34,984 nucleotides of DNA. Source: Chitinispirillales bacterium. GTDB lineage: Bacteria > Fibrobacterota > Chitinivibrionia > Chitinivibrionales > Chitinispirillaceae. A program made the translations under genes and the position numbers. This document shows, one piece after another, positions 1-7,938 of this stretch. Below the pieces are notes generated by a model. It was given only the letters and a program-made list of their open reading frames with translations. It had not been told where the DNA came from and did not search any database. The stretch lies in the NCBI GenBank assembly GCA_031283085.1, contig JAITCM010000138.1:1-34984 (forward strand), written 5' to 3'. Position 1 is the first letter of the stretch. Each line of letters begins with the position of its first letter.

Positions 1-357
1 ATGAAAGGTCTGGCCAAAGGCCTGGCCAAAGGTTTGGCCAAAGGTTTGGCCAAAGGTCTGGCCAAAGGCCGCGAAGAAGGCATCAAGATTGGCCGCGGGG
101 AAGGCATAGAGATTGGCCGTGCGGAGGGCAAGGCGGAGGGCAAGGCGGAGGGCCGTGCGGAAGGAAAGGCTGAGGGCCGCGCGGAGGGCAAGGCTGAGGG
201 CCGTGCGGAGGGCAAGGCTGAGGGCGAGAAAGATGCCGCCCGTAAAACCGCAATAGCAATGAAAAGTGACGGCGTGGACCACAAAACCATCGCAAAATGG
301 ACCGGCCTCACCGCCGCCCAAATCCGGGCACTCGCGTCGCCTCAAACAAAAAGATAA
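1..357 (+). CDS. C-terminal part of a PD-(D/E)XK (Rpn/putative transposase-like) protein, 5' end outside window
   Basis: The readable 118 residues are a low-complexity basic/acidic tail (KGLA units, then AEGK/AEGR units) followed by a short helical end with the pattern RKTAIAMKSDGVD-HKTIAKWTGL-TAAQIRAL. That ending is typical of the Rpn/PDDEXK_2 'putative transposase' family, whose catalytic nuclease domain precedes such tails. No nuclease domain is visible, so the ATG at position 1 is probably an internal Met and the gene starts before the window. Family proteins are usually around 300 residues. The role (recombination-promoting DNA endonuclease) is family knowledge, not shown here. A relic of a related C-terminus lies at 13382-13450. 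Confidence 0.6.
   Translation: MKGLAKGLAKGLAKGLAKGLAKGREEGIKIGRGEGIEIGRAEGKAEGKAEGRAEGKAEGRAEGKAEGRAEGKAEGEKDAARKTAIAMKSDGVDHKTIAKWTGLTAAQIRALASPQTKR
4..228 (+). repeat. 12-bp in-frame tandem repeats in the transposase-like tail
   Basis: Positions 4-63 hold five copies of a 12-mer close to AAAGGTCTGGCC, encoding KGLA. Positions 121-228 hold nine copies of a 12-mer close to GCGGAGGGCAAG, encoding AEGK/AEGR. Because 12 is a multiple of three, changes in copy number would lengthen or shorten the tail without breaking the frame. Confidence 0.9.
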
Positions 358-432
358 CCGCCCACCGTCTCCCAAATTAGATACATTGCCTCAAAATAAA
401 TGTAACCGAGCGCTAAAAAAATAAAAAAAACA

Positions 433-461
433 TTGACCTTTGGCGTAGAATATAGTATAAT
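433..461 (+). promoter_or_regulatory. sigma70-type promoter of the poly-C surface gene
   Basis: TTGACC at 433-438, a 17-nt spacer and a perfect TATAAT at 456-461 predict a start near 468, about 80 nt upstream of the ATG at 549. The surrounding DNA is AT-rich and non-coding. Confidence 0.75.
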
Positions 462-548
462 ATTAAAGAAGAAGTTCGGACTTTGCGCCAACAAACACCA
501 CACAACCGCGCCGGGATACCTCCGGCTGACGGAAAGGTCAGGTATTGT

Positions 549-2547
549 ATGAAATCCGCCGCCAAAACAGCCCACCTGATTTCAACAGGATTAATACCCC
601 CCCCCCCCCCCTACAAATAATCGGCGACGAAACGGCTCCACAATCGTGGGAGTGCTCGCGGCGCTGGTGTTCATCGGCATCGTGACCGCGGCTATGGTCA
701 AAAATACCGGGAGCCAGTCGGCGGTTAGCCGGGGGTATGGGGCGGTTGCCGTTATGGGGAGCACCGCGAGGAGCGGGGTTGTGGCTACGGAGGGGTTCTT
801 TTTGAATAATGACACGGCGGTGGAATTCATAAACAAGCTCGTAAATCAGGGCGGCAACGATTTTTTGTTTAATAGCGGGACAGCCAGAAAGCGCCTCTCC
901 GCCTCGGCAAATCAATATTTTTCGAGCCAACTCTATAAATACGACGCTACGCAACTCAACAACACCGACCAAAGCCACCTCAACGCCGGCTTTAAAATCA
1001 GCGCTGGGAAGAACGCGTCTGGGAAGGCTATGAAGGAAGCCCGCGCGTTTTATAGATTGGGAAATTTGGTTATGGAAGGGGGCTCGATGGACGCTCAAAA
1101 CGCTATTTATTCCAAAGGGGCGTTTTCCGCGGATGCCGGAGCGGGCATTGAAGGCGGGTCGGCAACATTCGACAGTGTTGTTAATTTTAACGGCAATAGC
1201 AATGATATTACATTTACCGGGTCGGTTTATTTTAACGATACCGTTAAATTTCAAGGCAACTCCCATAAATTTCAGTTCGACAGCACGGTTTACTTTAACG
1301 GCTACGCGGATATTCAAATGAAAATCGGTTTTAAAAAGTGGGTTTATTTTAACTCCGGCGCAAAGCTTTCCGATTCCAGCGCGTTTGACGGCAAGGCCTA
1401 CTTTGGGGGATTGGCCTGGTTTAGCAGCAACGGCCCTATAACGTTTAAAGAAGACGTCGGCTTTAACGGCAACATTGAAACGAACCTTCCCATCAACACT
1501 CAAAAACATATTTACATCAACGGGAGTTTTACGTCAAACAGCAACGGTAAATTTGACGGCGCCAACGGAGTCAATGATACGTTATTTCATACCAATAATT
1601 TTAATTTGAGAACCGATTACTGCGTTTTCGAGCAAAACGTTAATGTATGTGACCAGCATAATACGTTTTACAGCGTTTGTCAAACTAATAACAGGGCGGG
1701 TTGTACACAACGCCTTGTTGAAAATAATACTTCCCTTTGCCAATTACACTACGACAAATGCACGCCTTTCGCCGTCAATGCCGCCTCCGGCGTTGCCCAA
1801 CACCTTCAAGGCGCGAAAAACAACGGCCTGGACAACATAAACATAACGCAAAAATTAAACATAAACACCGCCGGGATGTCTATGGGCGAACGCAAGGATC
1901 CGCAGTTAGACATAACAAAAATACCTCAGTCGGTACGCAACCTGTATACTCAGACCAGCATAACCAACGAGACAAACACCACGGCGCTTGATATGAACAA
2001 ACTCGACAGTCTGTATGCAAACGCGCCATCGAACGCGCGTTATATGGGGCATATAGTGATTAGGGTTACCGGAGAGCTTAACACTAACCACCTGAGCGCC
2101 AGCGACGTTTTTAACGGGAAGGTAATATTTATCATAGAAAGCGGCGGTACAATAGCCAGCAACGGAAATTTCTACACCAGCACGTCAAATGACGCAAGCA
2201 CGTTGATATACGCCGCCGCCGGCACGGGGCAAATAAGCCAATTCGGGACAACGGGCACTTTCCGCGGCTACATTTACATAGCCAACGGCAACACCGCAAA
2301 CAACAGTATCAACTTCACAAGTAATCCTAACGGCAAGATTATCGGGGCAATCCACAATTTCTCAAACAAACAATTGGAATGGAACGCCGGATTCCGGGTA
2401 CCGGTTCAGTTCAGCCCGACCCACTTAAACGCTTTTGCCGGCTTAAAGGTAAGCAACCCATCCGCCCCCCCTTCCGCCAATAGCGCAATAATACTGACGC
2501 CCGACTCCACCATAAGCGTAAAACCGTTAGGCTACTATTTCTACTAA
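549..2547 (+). CDS. phase-variable PilX/GspK-like surface protein, out of frame here at a C15 tract
   Basis: The ATG at 549 follows a Shine-Dalgarno-like AGG at 540-542. As sequenced (15 C) it gives only a 23-residue peptide ending at TAA 618-620. With 14 C, or 11 or 17, it fuses to the open frame that runs to 2547, giving 665 residues. The restored N-terminus has a 29-residue leader with five prolines encoded by the C run, then RRRNG, then a hydrophobic helix beginning STIVGVLAALVFIG. This looks like a class III prepilin site lacking Glu5, as in PilX/GspK-type minor pilins. Next come repeated strand-like units (VYFN, AYFG, VGFNG; mature residues about 150-260) suggesting a beta-helix, then a Cys-rich stretch encoded near 1615-1760, then a Gly/Asn-rich C-terminus ending GYYFY. 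A GTG at 646 could start only a leaderless form. Surface role is inferred. Confidence 0.75.
597..611 (+). repeat. C15 homopolymer (candidate contingency tract)
   Basis: Fifteen consecutive C lie inside the leader codons of the 549 reading frame. Slippage of one base switches between a 23-residue peptide and the full protein. Changes of three bases alter only the number of prolines in the cleavable leader. Confidence 0.9.
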
Positions 2548-2560
2548 CGCCAAAACGTCA

Positions 2561-2575
2561 AAAAGCGAGGCTTTT
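2561..2575 (+). terminator. possible weak intrinsic terminator after the surface gene
   Basis: AAAAGC-GAG-GCTTTT forms a 6-bp stem with a 3-nt loop 14 bases after the stop codon. Only two pairs are G-C and the following T-run is short, so function is uncertain. It touches the stop codon of the convergent small gene. Confidence 0.35.
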
Positions 2576-2744
2576 ACTTTGCCGAAAAAGCTTTCTCCTC
2601 AAGCTCTTTAATGCCCAAAAGCATGGCCGCTTTAAGGACGTTTTGGTAACCCATGCTAAGATAGGCGTCTAAAGATTCGGCGCGGCTGCGGATTGCCGGA
2701 GAAAGGTTTAGCGTAACCCGCGTCGGCGGCTCTATTTTGCGCAA
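2574..2744 (-). CDS. small ribbon-helix-helix-like protein, 56 aa
   Basis: A TTG start at 2744 opens a 56-residue frame closed by TAA at 2576. It begins MRKIEPPTRVTLNLSPAIRS and continues with two predicted helices, one around SRAESLDAYLSMG and one around YQNVLKAAMLLGIKELEE. One beta-strand with alternating residues followed by two helices is the ribbon-helix-helix DNA-binding layout of Arc/MetJ/CopG proteins and many antitoxins. No toxin gene is adjacent. The Shine-Dalgarno is weak and an upstream stop (TAA) lies only three codons before the start, so it could also be the 3' remnant of a longer gene. It is divergent from the kinase at 2806 and convergent with the surface gene. Confidence 0.5.
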   Translation of the reverse strand: MRKIEPPTRVTLNLSPAIRSRAESLDAYLSMGYQNVLKAAMLLGIKELEEKAFSAK

Positions 2745-2805
2745 AAAGTTTTACCGGCTTTGCGAAAAAATAATTTACGCCCCGCAATATGTATCCGGCA
2801 GCGGC

Positions 2806-4044
2806 ATGATGTATATTGATATTATGGAAACACACTCAACAACCAACGACGGCGCCGGGGCTTTCGGGTGTTGTCCCGACGGCAGCCCGGAGGAGATTCA
2901 GCGCTATATCGTGCAGAAGTTGGACATTATCGGCCAATTGGCCGGCGGCATCTCTCACAATTTCAACAACCAGTTGACCGGAATAATGGGCTTCGCGAAC
3001 CTCATAGCGCTGAGGGCGGAGAACGGGAACATCAAGAAGTTTGCCGAGGAAATCATCGGCATCTGCAAGAACGCGGGGGACATGGTGAGGGAGTTGCTCA
3101 CCTTCGCTCGGTACAAACCGATGACCGCCACCCTCCTAAACGTCAACAGCGCCATAATAACGGTCACCAACCTGCTCGCCAACAGCATAGACAAGAGGAT
3201 AACCATCTCCACCGATTTAAGCCCCGCGCCGTGCAACGTTTTCACCGACGCGGTGCAGTTGCAGAGCCTGCTCCTGAACATCGCGCTAAACTCGAAAGAC
3301 GCGATGCCCACGGGTGGCAAGCTTGCCTTCTCCACCAGGCGCGTCGAGACCGCCGCCGTCGACAGCGCCTCAACCGCGCCGTGCGGCTACGTGCGGATAG
3401 AAATCGCCGACACCGGCCACGGCTTCGGCGACGAGGTGAAGACGCGGCTGTTCGAGCCTTTCTTCACGACCAAAGCTCAGGGGCACGCTGGGCTGGGCCT
3501 AAGCGCCGCCTACAACCTCGTCACGCTGATGAACGGAACCATTGAGCTCAACAGCGAGGTGGGCAAGGGGACATCGGTAGTGGTAACGCTACCTGTCCAA
3601 TCGGACGCGGCGGCTCCCGCGCAAGGCCGGAGCGCGGCGCAGGGTGACAGGGAACCGAAAGCAAGGGCGGAAAAAACTCGCGGGACTATCCTCCTCGTAG
3701 ACGACGACGGCTGCATACGCGACAGCCTGTCGGCCTTCCTGAGGGGCAACGGCTACGGCGTCTTCACTGCGGTCGACGGGCTCGACGCCGTGGAAAAGTA
3801 CGGCACGACAAACGGCCGTTCCATAGACCTTGTGATACTCGACATGGTCATGCCGCGAATGGACGGCAAGGAGGCCTTCGTCAGGATGAAAGAAATCAAC
3901 CCGTCCATAAAGGCCATAGGCATAACCGGCTACACGAATTACACCCAGGACGAGATGGCGGCGCTCGGTATGAAGAAGATGCTGCAAAAGCCCTTCGCGT
4001 TTGAGGAACTGTCAAACACCATAGCGGAATACATTCAAAACTAA
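2806..4044 (+). CDS. soluble hybrid sensor histidine kinase with C-terminal receiver domain
   Basis: Domain order is HisKA, HATPase_c, receiver (REC). The H-box reads GQLAGGISHNFNNQLTGIMG, with the phospho-accepting His about 51 residues from this start. The N-box is NIALNSKDAM, G1 is IADTGHGF, the F-box region is FEPFFTTK and G2 is AGLGLSAAYN. The receiver begins TILLVDDDG, has its phospho-Asp in VILDMVMP and ends with the conserved KP pair in LQKPF. No signal peptide, membrane segment or PAS/GAF sensor is present, so it is cytoplasmic and probably senses through a partner. The start is uncertain: TTG 2737, ATG 2806/2809 and ATG 2824 all keep the domains, and none has a strong Shine-Dalgarno. 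Its last bases overlap the end of convergent nrdR by 4 nt. No separate response regulator gene is nearby. Confidence 0.85.
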   Translation: MMYIDIMETHSTTNDGAGAFGCCPDGSPEEIQRYIVQKLDIIGQLAGGISHNFNNQLTGIMGFANLIALRAENGNIKKFAEEIIGICKNAGDMVRELLTFARYKPMTATLLNVNSAIITVTNLLANSIDKRITISTDLSPAPCNVFTDAVQLQSLLLNIALNSKDAMPTGGKLAFSTRRVETAAVDSASTAPCGYVRIEIADTGHGFGDEVKTRLFEPFFTTKAQGHAGLGLSAAYNLVTLMNGTIELNSEVGKGTSVVVTLPVQSDAAAPAQGRSAAQGDREPKARAEKTRGTILLVDDDGCIRDSLSAFLRGNGYGVFTAVDGLDAVEKYGTTNGRSIDLVILDMVMPRMDGKEAFVRMKEINPSIKAIGITGYTNYTQDEMAALGMKKMLQKPFAFEELSNTIAEYIQN

Positions 4045-4499
4045 CCGGACTTCGCCCCTATCCCCTTTACCTCAGAGATAAAATCGCTGATATCCTTGAA
4101 CTTTCTGTAGACGGAGGCAAACCTGACGTAAGCCACCTCGTCGAGTTCGTACAGCTCCTCCATCACCATCCTCCCGATTTCGACGCTCGGCACCTCGTTT
4201 TTGCTTATCCTCTCTATCCGGTTCTCAATTTTGTCAACAATGCTCTCAATTTTCTTCACGCTGATGGGACGCTTCTTGCAAGCGGAGGTGATGCCCTGCA
4301 TGAGCTTCTCGCGCTCGTAGGGCTCGCGGCGCTGGTCGTTCTTTATTATCGTGAGCGATATGTTCTCTATGTACTCGTATGTGGTAAAGCGCTTGCCGCA
4401 GTCTAAGCACTCGCGGCGCCTGCGGACAGCGCGCCCCTCCTTGCCGGTCCGCGAATCGACCACCTTGTCTTCCTGATGCCCGCAGAATGGACAACGCAT
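4041..4499 (-). CDS. nrdR: transcriptional repressor NrdR
   Basis: This 152-residue protein matches NrdR along its full length. The N-terminal zinc ribbon begins MRCPFCGHQEDKVVDSR and is completed by the second CxxC in CLDCGKRFTTYE. The rest is an ATP-cone (roughly residues 49-139) that senses ATP/dATP. NrdR represses ribonucleotide reductase genes in most bacteria. No nrd gene is in the window, so it acts in trans. The ATG at 4499 gives the family's standard N-terminus. It overlaps the convergent histidine kinase by 4 bp, with no sign of a functional link. Confidence 0.95.
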   Translation of the reverse strand: MRCPFCGHQEDKVVDSRTGKEGRAVRRRRECLDCGKRFTTYEYIENISLTIIKNDQRREPYEREKLMQGITSACKKRPISVKKIESIVDKIENRIERISKNEVPSVEIGRMVMEELYELDEVAYVRFASVYRKFKDISDFISEVKGIGAKSG

Positions 4500-4563
4500 A
4501 TACCGACCGCTCTTTCCGTTTGTGTTTTTAAAGTCAAATTATTTAAAGGGAACCTCTAAAAAT

Positions 4564-4651
4564 CTGGATTGGCTTCGCCGAGATACACACGTTGCTTCGG
4601 CGCTTTGCGCCTCGCAATGACGGTCATTGCGAGCGAAGCGAAGCAATCCAG
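4564..4651. repeat. REP-like inverted repeat with the CATTGCGAGCGAAGCGAAGC core
   Basis: The outer ends CTGGATTG (4564) and CAATCCAG (4651) are inverted copies. The right arm (4616-4650) is palindromic at its inner end (AATGAC/GTCATT) and recurs with one mismatch at 33065-33099. The left arm is a diverged, interrupted copy. It fills most of the 184-bp gap between nrdR and the envelope gene. Confidence 0.75.
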
Positions 4652-4683
4652 AACGATGTACCTTTTTTAGAGATGCCCTAAAG

Positions 4684-5373
4684 TCAAAAATTGGTCTTAA
4701 GCGCCAATACCGTCCCCCTGGCGTCCGGGGTTAACGCCGCCTGAAAGCGTACGCCGGACGACAGGCTCTTCTTTCGGAATACCCGCAGGTCAACGGTTGA
4801 CAGAATTCTGTTGACTACGAGCGCTCCCGCGAAAAATGACGACGCTACCCTGAAATTGCGCGCCTTCTGACGTAAATTGTTGTACTCGTCTTGCTGTTCC
4901 CTGTCGGCCCAACGCCACCAGCTTTCCGGGTCCCGGTATAAATCGGCGGCGTTCCCCCTTGACAACTCTACGGACTCGTTATACTCGGCGGCGTCCATAT
5001 ACGCCCCGACGTGGCGCCAATAGGCCTCGCCGGAGGGCGCGCTCAATATTCCGGCCGCCGACGCGGCGAAAGAACGGGCGCTCTTCTCCTGGGTATCCGC
5101 CAACCCGTAGAACACCAACGCCCCAAAGAGCGAGGCCAAATCCACCGACAGGTACACAAACGCGGATTTAGGCCTGTCAACATAGTAATGCCCCATTCCC
5201 GGAACGGCGAGGGAGAGCCCCATAGCCGCGACGAGGCTGCGCTCATTTTCTACCTTCACATCAAAAAACGACACCTCGCCGGTTACGATTTCGTCCTCGA
5301 CGGTAACCTGCGCCGCAACCTGAGCGGCAAGCCCGGCGGCGAGGAGCAGCGCCATGCGCAAACGCGCCCTCAA
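4684..5373 (-). CDS. DUF5683-like envelope protein, 229 aa
   Basis: A signal peptide (RLRMALLLAAGLAAQVAAQ) is followed by a segment containing SLAVPGMGHYYVDRPKSA, the 'PGxGxxY..K' hallmark of DUF5683 membrane proteins. Two or three hydrophobic helices follow (YLSVDLASLFGALVFYGL; VASSFFAGALVVNRIL). The start TTG at 5373 overlaps the stop of the upstream gene and has GAGG eight bases before it; ATG at 5355 is an alternative. The same PGxG motif occurs in the upstream gene product, so the two are probably related by duplication and expressed together. The function of DUF5683 is not established. A role in the cell envelope is inferred. Confidence 0.65.
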   Translation of the reverse strand: MRARLRMALLLAAGLAAQVAAQVTVEDEIVTGEVSFFDVKVENERSLVAAMGLSLAVPGMGHYYVDRPKSAFVYLSVDLASLFGALVFYGLADTQEKSARSFAASAAGILSAPSGEAYWRHVGAYMDAAEYNESVELSRGNAADLYRDPESWWRWADREQQDEYNNLRQKARNFRVASSFFAGALVVNRILSTVDLRVFRKKSLSSGVRFQAALTPDARGTVLALKTNF

Positions 5374-7034
5374 AACCGCAGCCTCAGCGCGACGCCCGGC
5401 GAATGCCCGAAGCCCGTGAAGACGAACTGCTGCTCAACGGAGAGGCGGTTCCACGCGCTGTTATCCTCACCCAGGAGCCTCGCGTTGTAGGCGCGCGCGG
5501 TAAAGCCCGCGTCTATGGCGCTGGCTATGTGGTTCAGGATTATCGCGTAGAACACGTAGTTGACGGCGTCGCGGTACGAATTCGACCTGTCCATCTTCGT
5601 GTTGTACTCGGTTTGGTAACTCGAGTAACCCAGCACCGACTCGCCGTTAGACACCAACCTGCCCGCATTGTCAAAGATTTTCTTTACATAGTAGAACGCA
5701 TCGTCATTGGTATAATTGTCTAATATGTACCTGCTTCCGTCCGAACCGACAATCGTGTCGTTTGGACCGCTATCAAGCAACTGGTCCAACGACAGCACAT
5801 TGTCTTTCCACCCCGGCGTAAAACTTTTACCGCGAATGCTCTCGTAATAGTAGGCCCCCTTACTACCGGCCATATCAAAAAAATATTTGTCATACGGCAA
5901 CTGGGTGAGGCTGTCTTTTACAATGGCACTGTCGCGCTCAACAAACTTTTCTCGCAGCCGGCTATCGTAAAGCCGAATGCTATCTACGTCAAAATGCTCA
6001 TCGGCAAAGCTATAGGCCTCTTTCTTCTTAGACTTCGCCACTGAATTGAGGTAGACCGCGACCCCTATGGCCGCAACCTCAGCCGCCCCAAACGCGGATG
6101 CCTTGATATAGCTGCGCGAGTAGGCCTGGCCGAGGCCGGGCACGAGCAGCGAGAGCAGCATCGCCAAACGCGGCGACCTGTACTCCTTGAGATTCTGCGC
6201 GAAATTGATTGTCCGCCCCTCCTCCACCACGGCGGGTCCGGGAACCGCGGTATCGGATTTCGCGGTTCCCGGCGACGGCGGCCCGCGGCGCCCGGCGCGC
6301 AAATTCGGCGCCCCTCCCGCGCTGTCGGCGGCTTTCACGCTTTCGTCGACGCCCGCCGGCTGCCCGTCCGCGTTTACGGGCGTTTGACTTAAAGCCGCAG
6401 AATCGCTTACCGTCTTGGGGACGGCAGACTCTTCTTCCGTCAACAGGTCGCCCTCCTCGTCGTCGACGAGGAGCTTGTCCAAATCGAGGCCTTTAGCGGC
6501 CGGTTTCCGAACCTGGTCTTGTGTCTTCTCGTTTTGTGTCTTCTCGAACATATTCGCAAACTCTTTATACATCTCCGTACAAGCCGCAGTGCTTTTTTCC
6601 AAGAGGTCTATGAGCTTTTCAGAACGAACGGCATCCATTGAACCTACTAAGAATCCGTCCTCGGTATCGAATATTGAAACCGACAGAGTGAACAGTGTTT
6701 CTATCTTGCCTATTTTCCCACGCACGATGTAGTCCGCGCCAATCTTGCTACCAAGTGTAATAACGCAGTTCTCTTCGGCACATTCCGCCAAAACGGAACC
6801 GCTTTGTGACATAACGGTCTCAGTGGTCATGACATTGTATCGGCCTCGCGGCAAGTTTTTGACGGCCGTGTTGCGTAACTCATCGGTTATCAGCCTGACT
6901 TCCGACTTTTTCAACTTTGCTTTCGCATACGGCTCCATATCTATTTCCATCTCCACAACTGCCACGTTTTTCACTCCCGCAACGGATATTCCGGCAAAGA
7001 GCGCTATAATGAAAAAAACTGTTAGTTTTTTCAC
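5370..7034 (-). CDS. TolB-like N-terminal / DUF5683 C-terminal envelope protein, 554 aa
   Basis: GTG at 7034 has AAAGGA about six bases upstream and immediately begins a signal peptide (KKLTVFFIIALFAGISVAG), so it is preferred to GTG 7070 or ATG 7067. Residues about 20-170 form a TolB/CsgG-like domain (VAVVEMEIDMEPY; ITDELRNTAVKNLPRGRYN; ENCVITLGSKIGADYIVRG) of a type frequent in Fibrobacter. A Pro/Ser/Asp-rich linker (about 180-280) leads to a DUF5683 region (LSLLVPGLGQAYSRSYIKAS) with membrane helices and a long extracytoplasmic tail. It lies just downstream of dapB and 4 bp into the following envelope gene. Family function is unknown; association with an outer-membrane or periplasmic assembly is a guess. 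Confidence 0.7.
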   Translation of the reverse strand: MKKLTVFFIIALFAGISVAGVKNVAVVEMEIDMEPYAKAKLKKSEVRLITDELRNTAVKNLPRGRYNVMTTETVMSQSGSVLAECAEENCVITLGSKIGADYIVRGKIGKIETLFTLSVSIFDTEDGFLVGSMDAVRSEKLIDLLEKSTAACTEMYKEFANMFEKTQNEKTQDQVRKPAAKGLDLDKLLVDDEEGDLLTEEESAVPKTVSDSAALSQTPVNADGQPAGVDESVKAADSAGGAPNLRAGRRGPPSPGTAKSDTAVPGPAVVEEGRTINFAQNLKEYRSPRLAMLLSLLVPGLGQAYSRSYIKASAFGAAEVAAIGVAVYLNSVAKSKKKEAYSFADEHFDVDSIRLYDSRLREKFVERDSAIVKDSLTQLPYDKYFFDMAGSKGAYYYESIRGKSFTPGWKDNVLSLDQLLDSGPNDTIVGSDGSRYILDNYTNDDAFYYVKKIFDNAGRLVSNGESVLGYSSYQTEYNTKMDRSNSYRDAVNYVFYAIILNHIASAIDAGFTARAYNARLLGEDNSAWNRLSVEQQFVFTGFGHSPGVALRLRF

Positions 7035-7066
7035 ATTAAATCCTTTTCGATGGATAACCAAATACA

Positions 7067-7885
7067 TCACAATCCCAAAACATCTTTCATTTTATAAAGT
7101 CCCGGCGGCTTATGCGCGAGCCATTTGGCCGCCGCCACCGCGCCGCGGGCGAAAATACTGCGGTTGTGCGCCGTGTGCTTAAGCTCCACCCGCTCGCCTA
7201 TTCCGGCAAACAATACCGTATGGTCACCGACGATGTCGCCGCCGCGAACCGCGTGCATACCGATTTCGGTGGGCGGGCGCGTTCCGGGCGCCATCCCGCC
7301 GCGCCCGTTCACAACCGCGTCGCCGTAGGCCTGCCCAATCGCCATAGCCGCGACCTCGCCAAGCGTCCGCGCCGTACCGCTGGGCGAATCCTTCTTGAAA
7401 CGGTGGTGCGCCTCGATTATCTCTATGTCAAAAGCCCCGCCCAACTTCCCGGCGACAAGCTCCGTCAGCGAAAAGAGCAGGTTCACGCCCAAACTCATAT
7501 TGGAACTGACGAGAACGGGAACGGTGTCGGCAGCCTTTTGAATGAGTTCGTTATCATCCGGCTCAAGGCCGGTGGTGCCCACGACCATAGGCAGCTTCCA
7601 CCGCGCGGCCATCTGCAAATTGACACGCGTCGACTGAACGGAAGAAAAATCTATCACCACGCCGCTCTTGACGCCCGTTTCCTCAATTGAGGGACAGACC
7701 GACACCTCGCCGCAATCCGCGCCTATAGCCGAACCGTAGCTTTGCCAAATCTTAGGATGCCGCTCGTACTCGACGCATCCGGCGAGACGGGTTTCACCGT
7801 CTTCCAGAATTACCCTGGCTATCTCAACGCCCATACGTCCGAGGGCGCCTACTATTATTATGTCCGTTACCGATTGTTTCGACAT
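7067..7885 (-). CDS. dapB: 4-hydroxy-tetrahydrodipicolinate reductase DapB
   Basis: DapB reduces the product of DapA to tetrahydrodipicolinate using NAD(P)H, in the diaminopimelate/lysine pathway that also supplies peptidoglycan. The protein has the N-terminal Rossmann motif IIIVGALGRMGVEIAR, the VVGTTGL segment, the catalytic/substrate motif EAHHRFKKDSPSGTA and the NGRGGMAPGTRP loop. At 272 residues it is of normal length. The ATG at 7885 has GGAG four bases upstream. It follows dapA by 53 bp on the same strand, so the two are likely co-transcribed. Confidence 0.96.
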   Translation of the reverse strand: MSKQSVTDIIIVGALGRMGVEIARVILEDGETRLAGCVEYERHPKIWQSYGSAIGADCGEVSVCPSIEETGVKSGVVIDFSSVQSTRVNLQMAARWKLPMVVGTTGLEPDDNELIQKAADTVPVLVSSNMSLGVNLLFSLTELVAGKLGGAFDIEIIEAHHRFKKDSPSGTARTLGEVAAMAIGQAYGDAVVNGRGGMAPGTRPPTEIGMHAVRGGDIVGDHTVLFAGIGERVELKHTAHNRSIFARGAVAAAKWLAHKPPGLYKMKDVLGL

Positions 7886-7938
7886 ATCGCTCCGTTACCG
7901 AATCTGTTGTATTGATACGCGTCCGTTAAAAACATTAT

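Noticed and set aside
597-611. Treating the poly-C gene as a simple assembly error
   Set aside because: An error in homopolymer length is possible, but a run of 14-16 C placed exactly between a good start and a leader helix is a contingency feature whichever length is correct. I kept the gene as phase-variable and state the check.
538-1509. 323-codon open frame on the minus strand opposite the surface gene
   Set aside because: It is antisense to the strand-repeat region, has no start signals or family resemblance, and its composition mirrors the plus-strand gene.
2574-2744. Toxin-antitoxin module with the ribbon-helix-helix gene
   Set aside because: No toxin-like frame is adjacent; neighbours are the surface gene and a histidine kinase.
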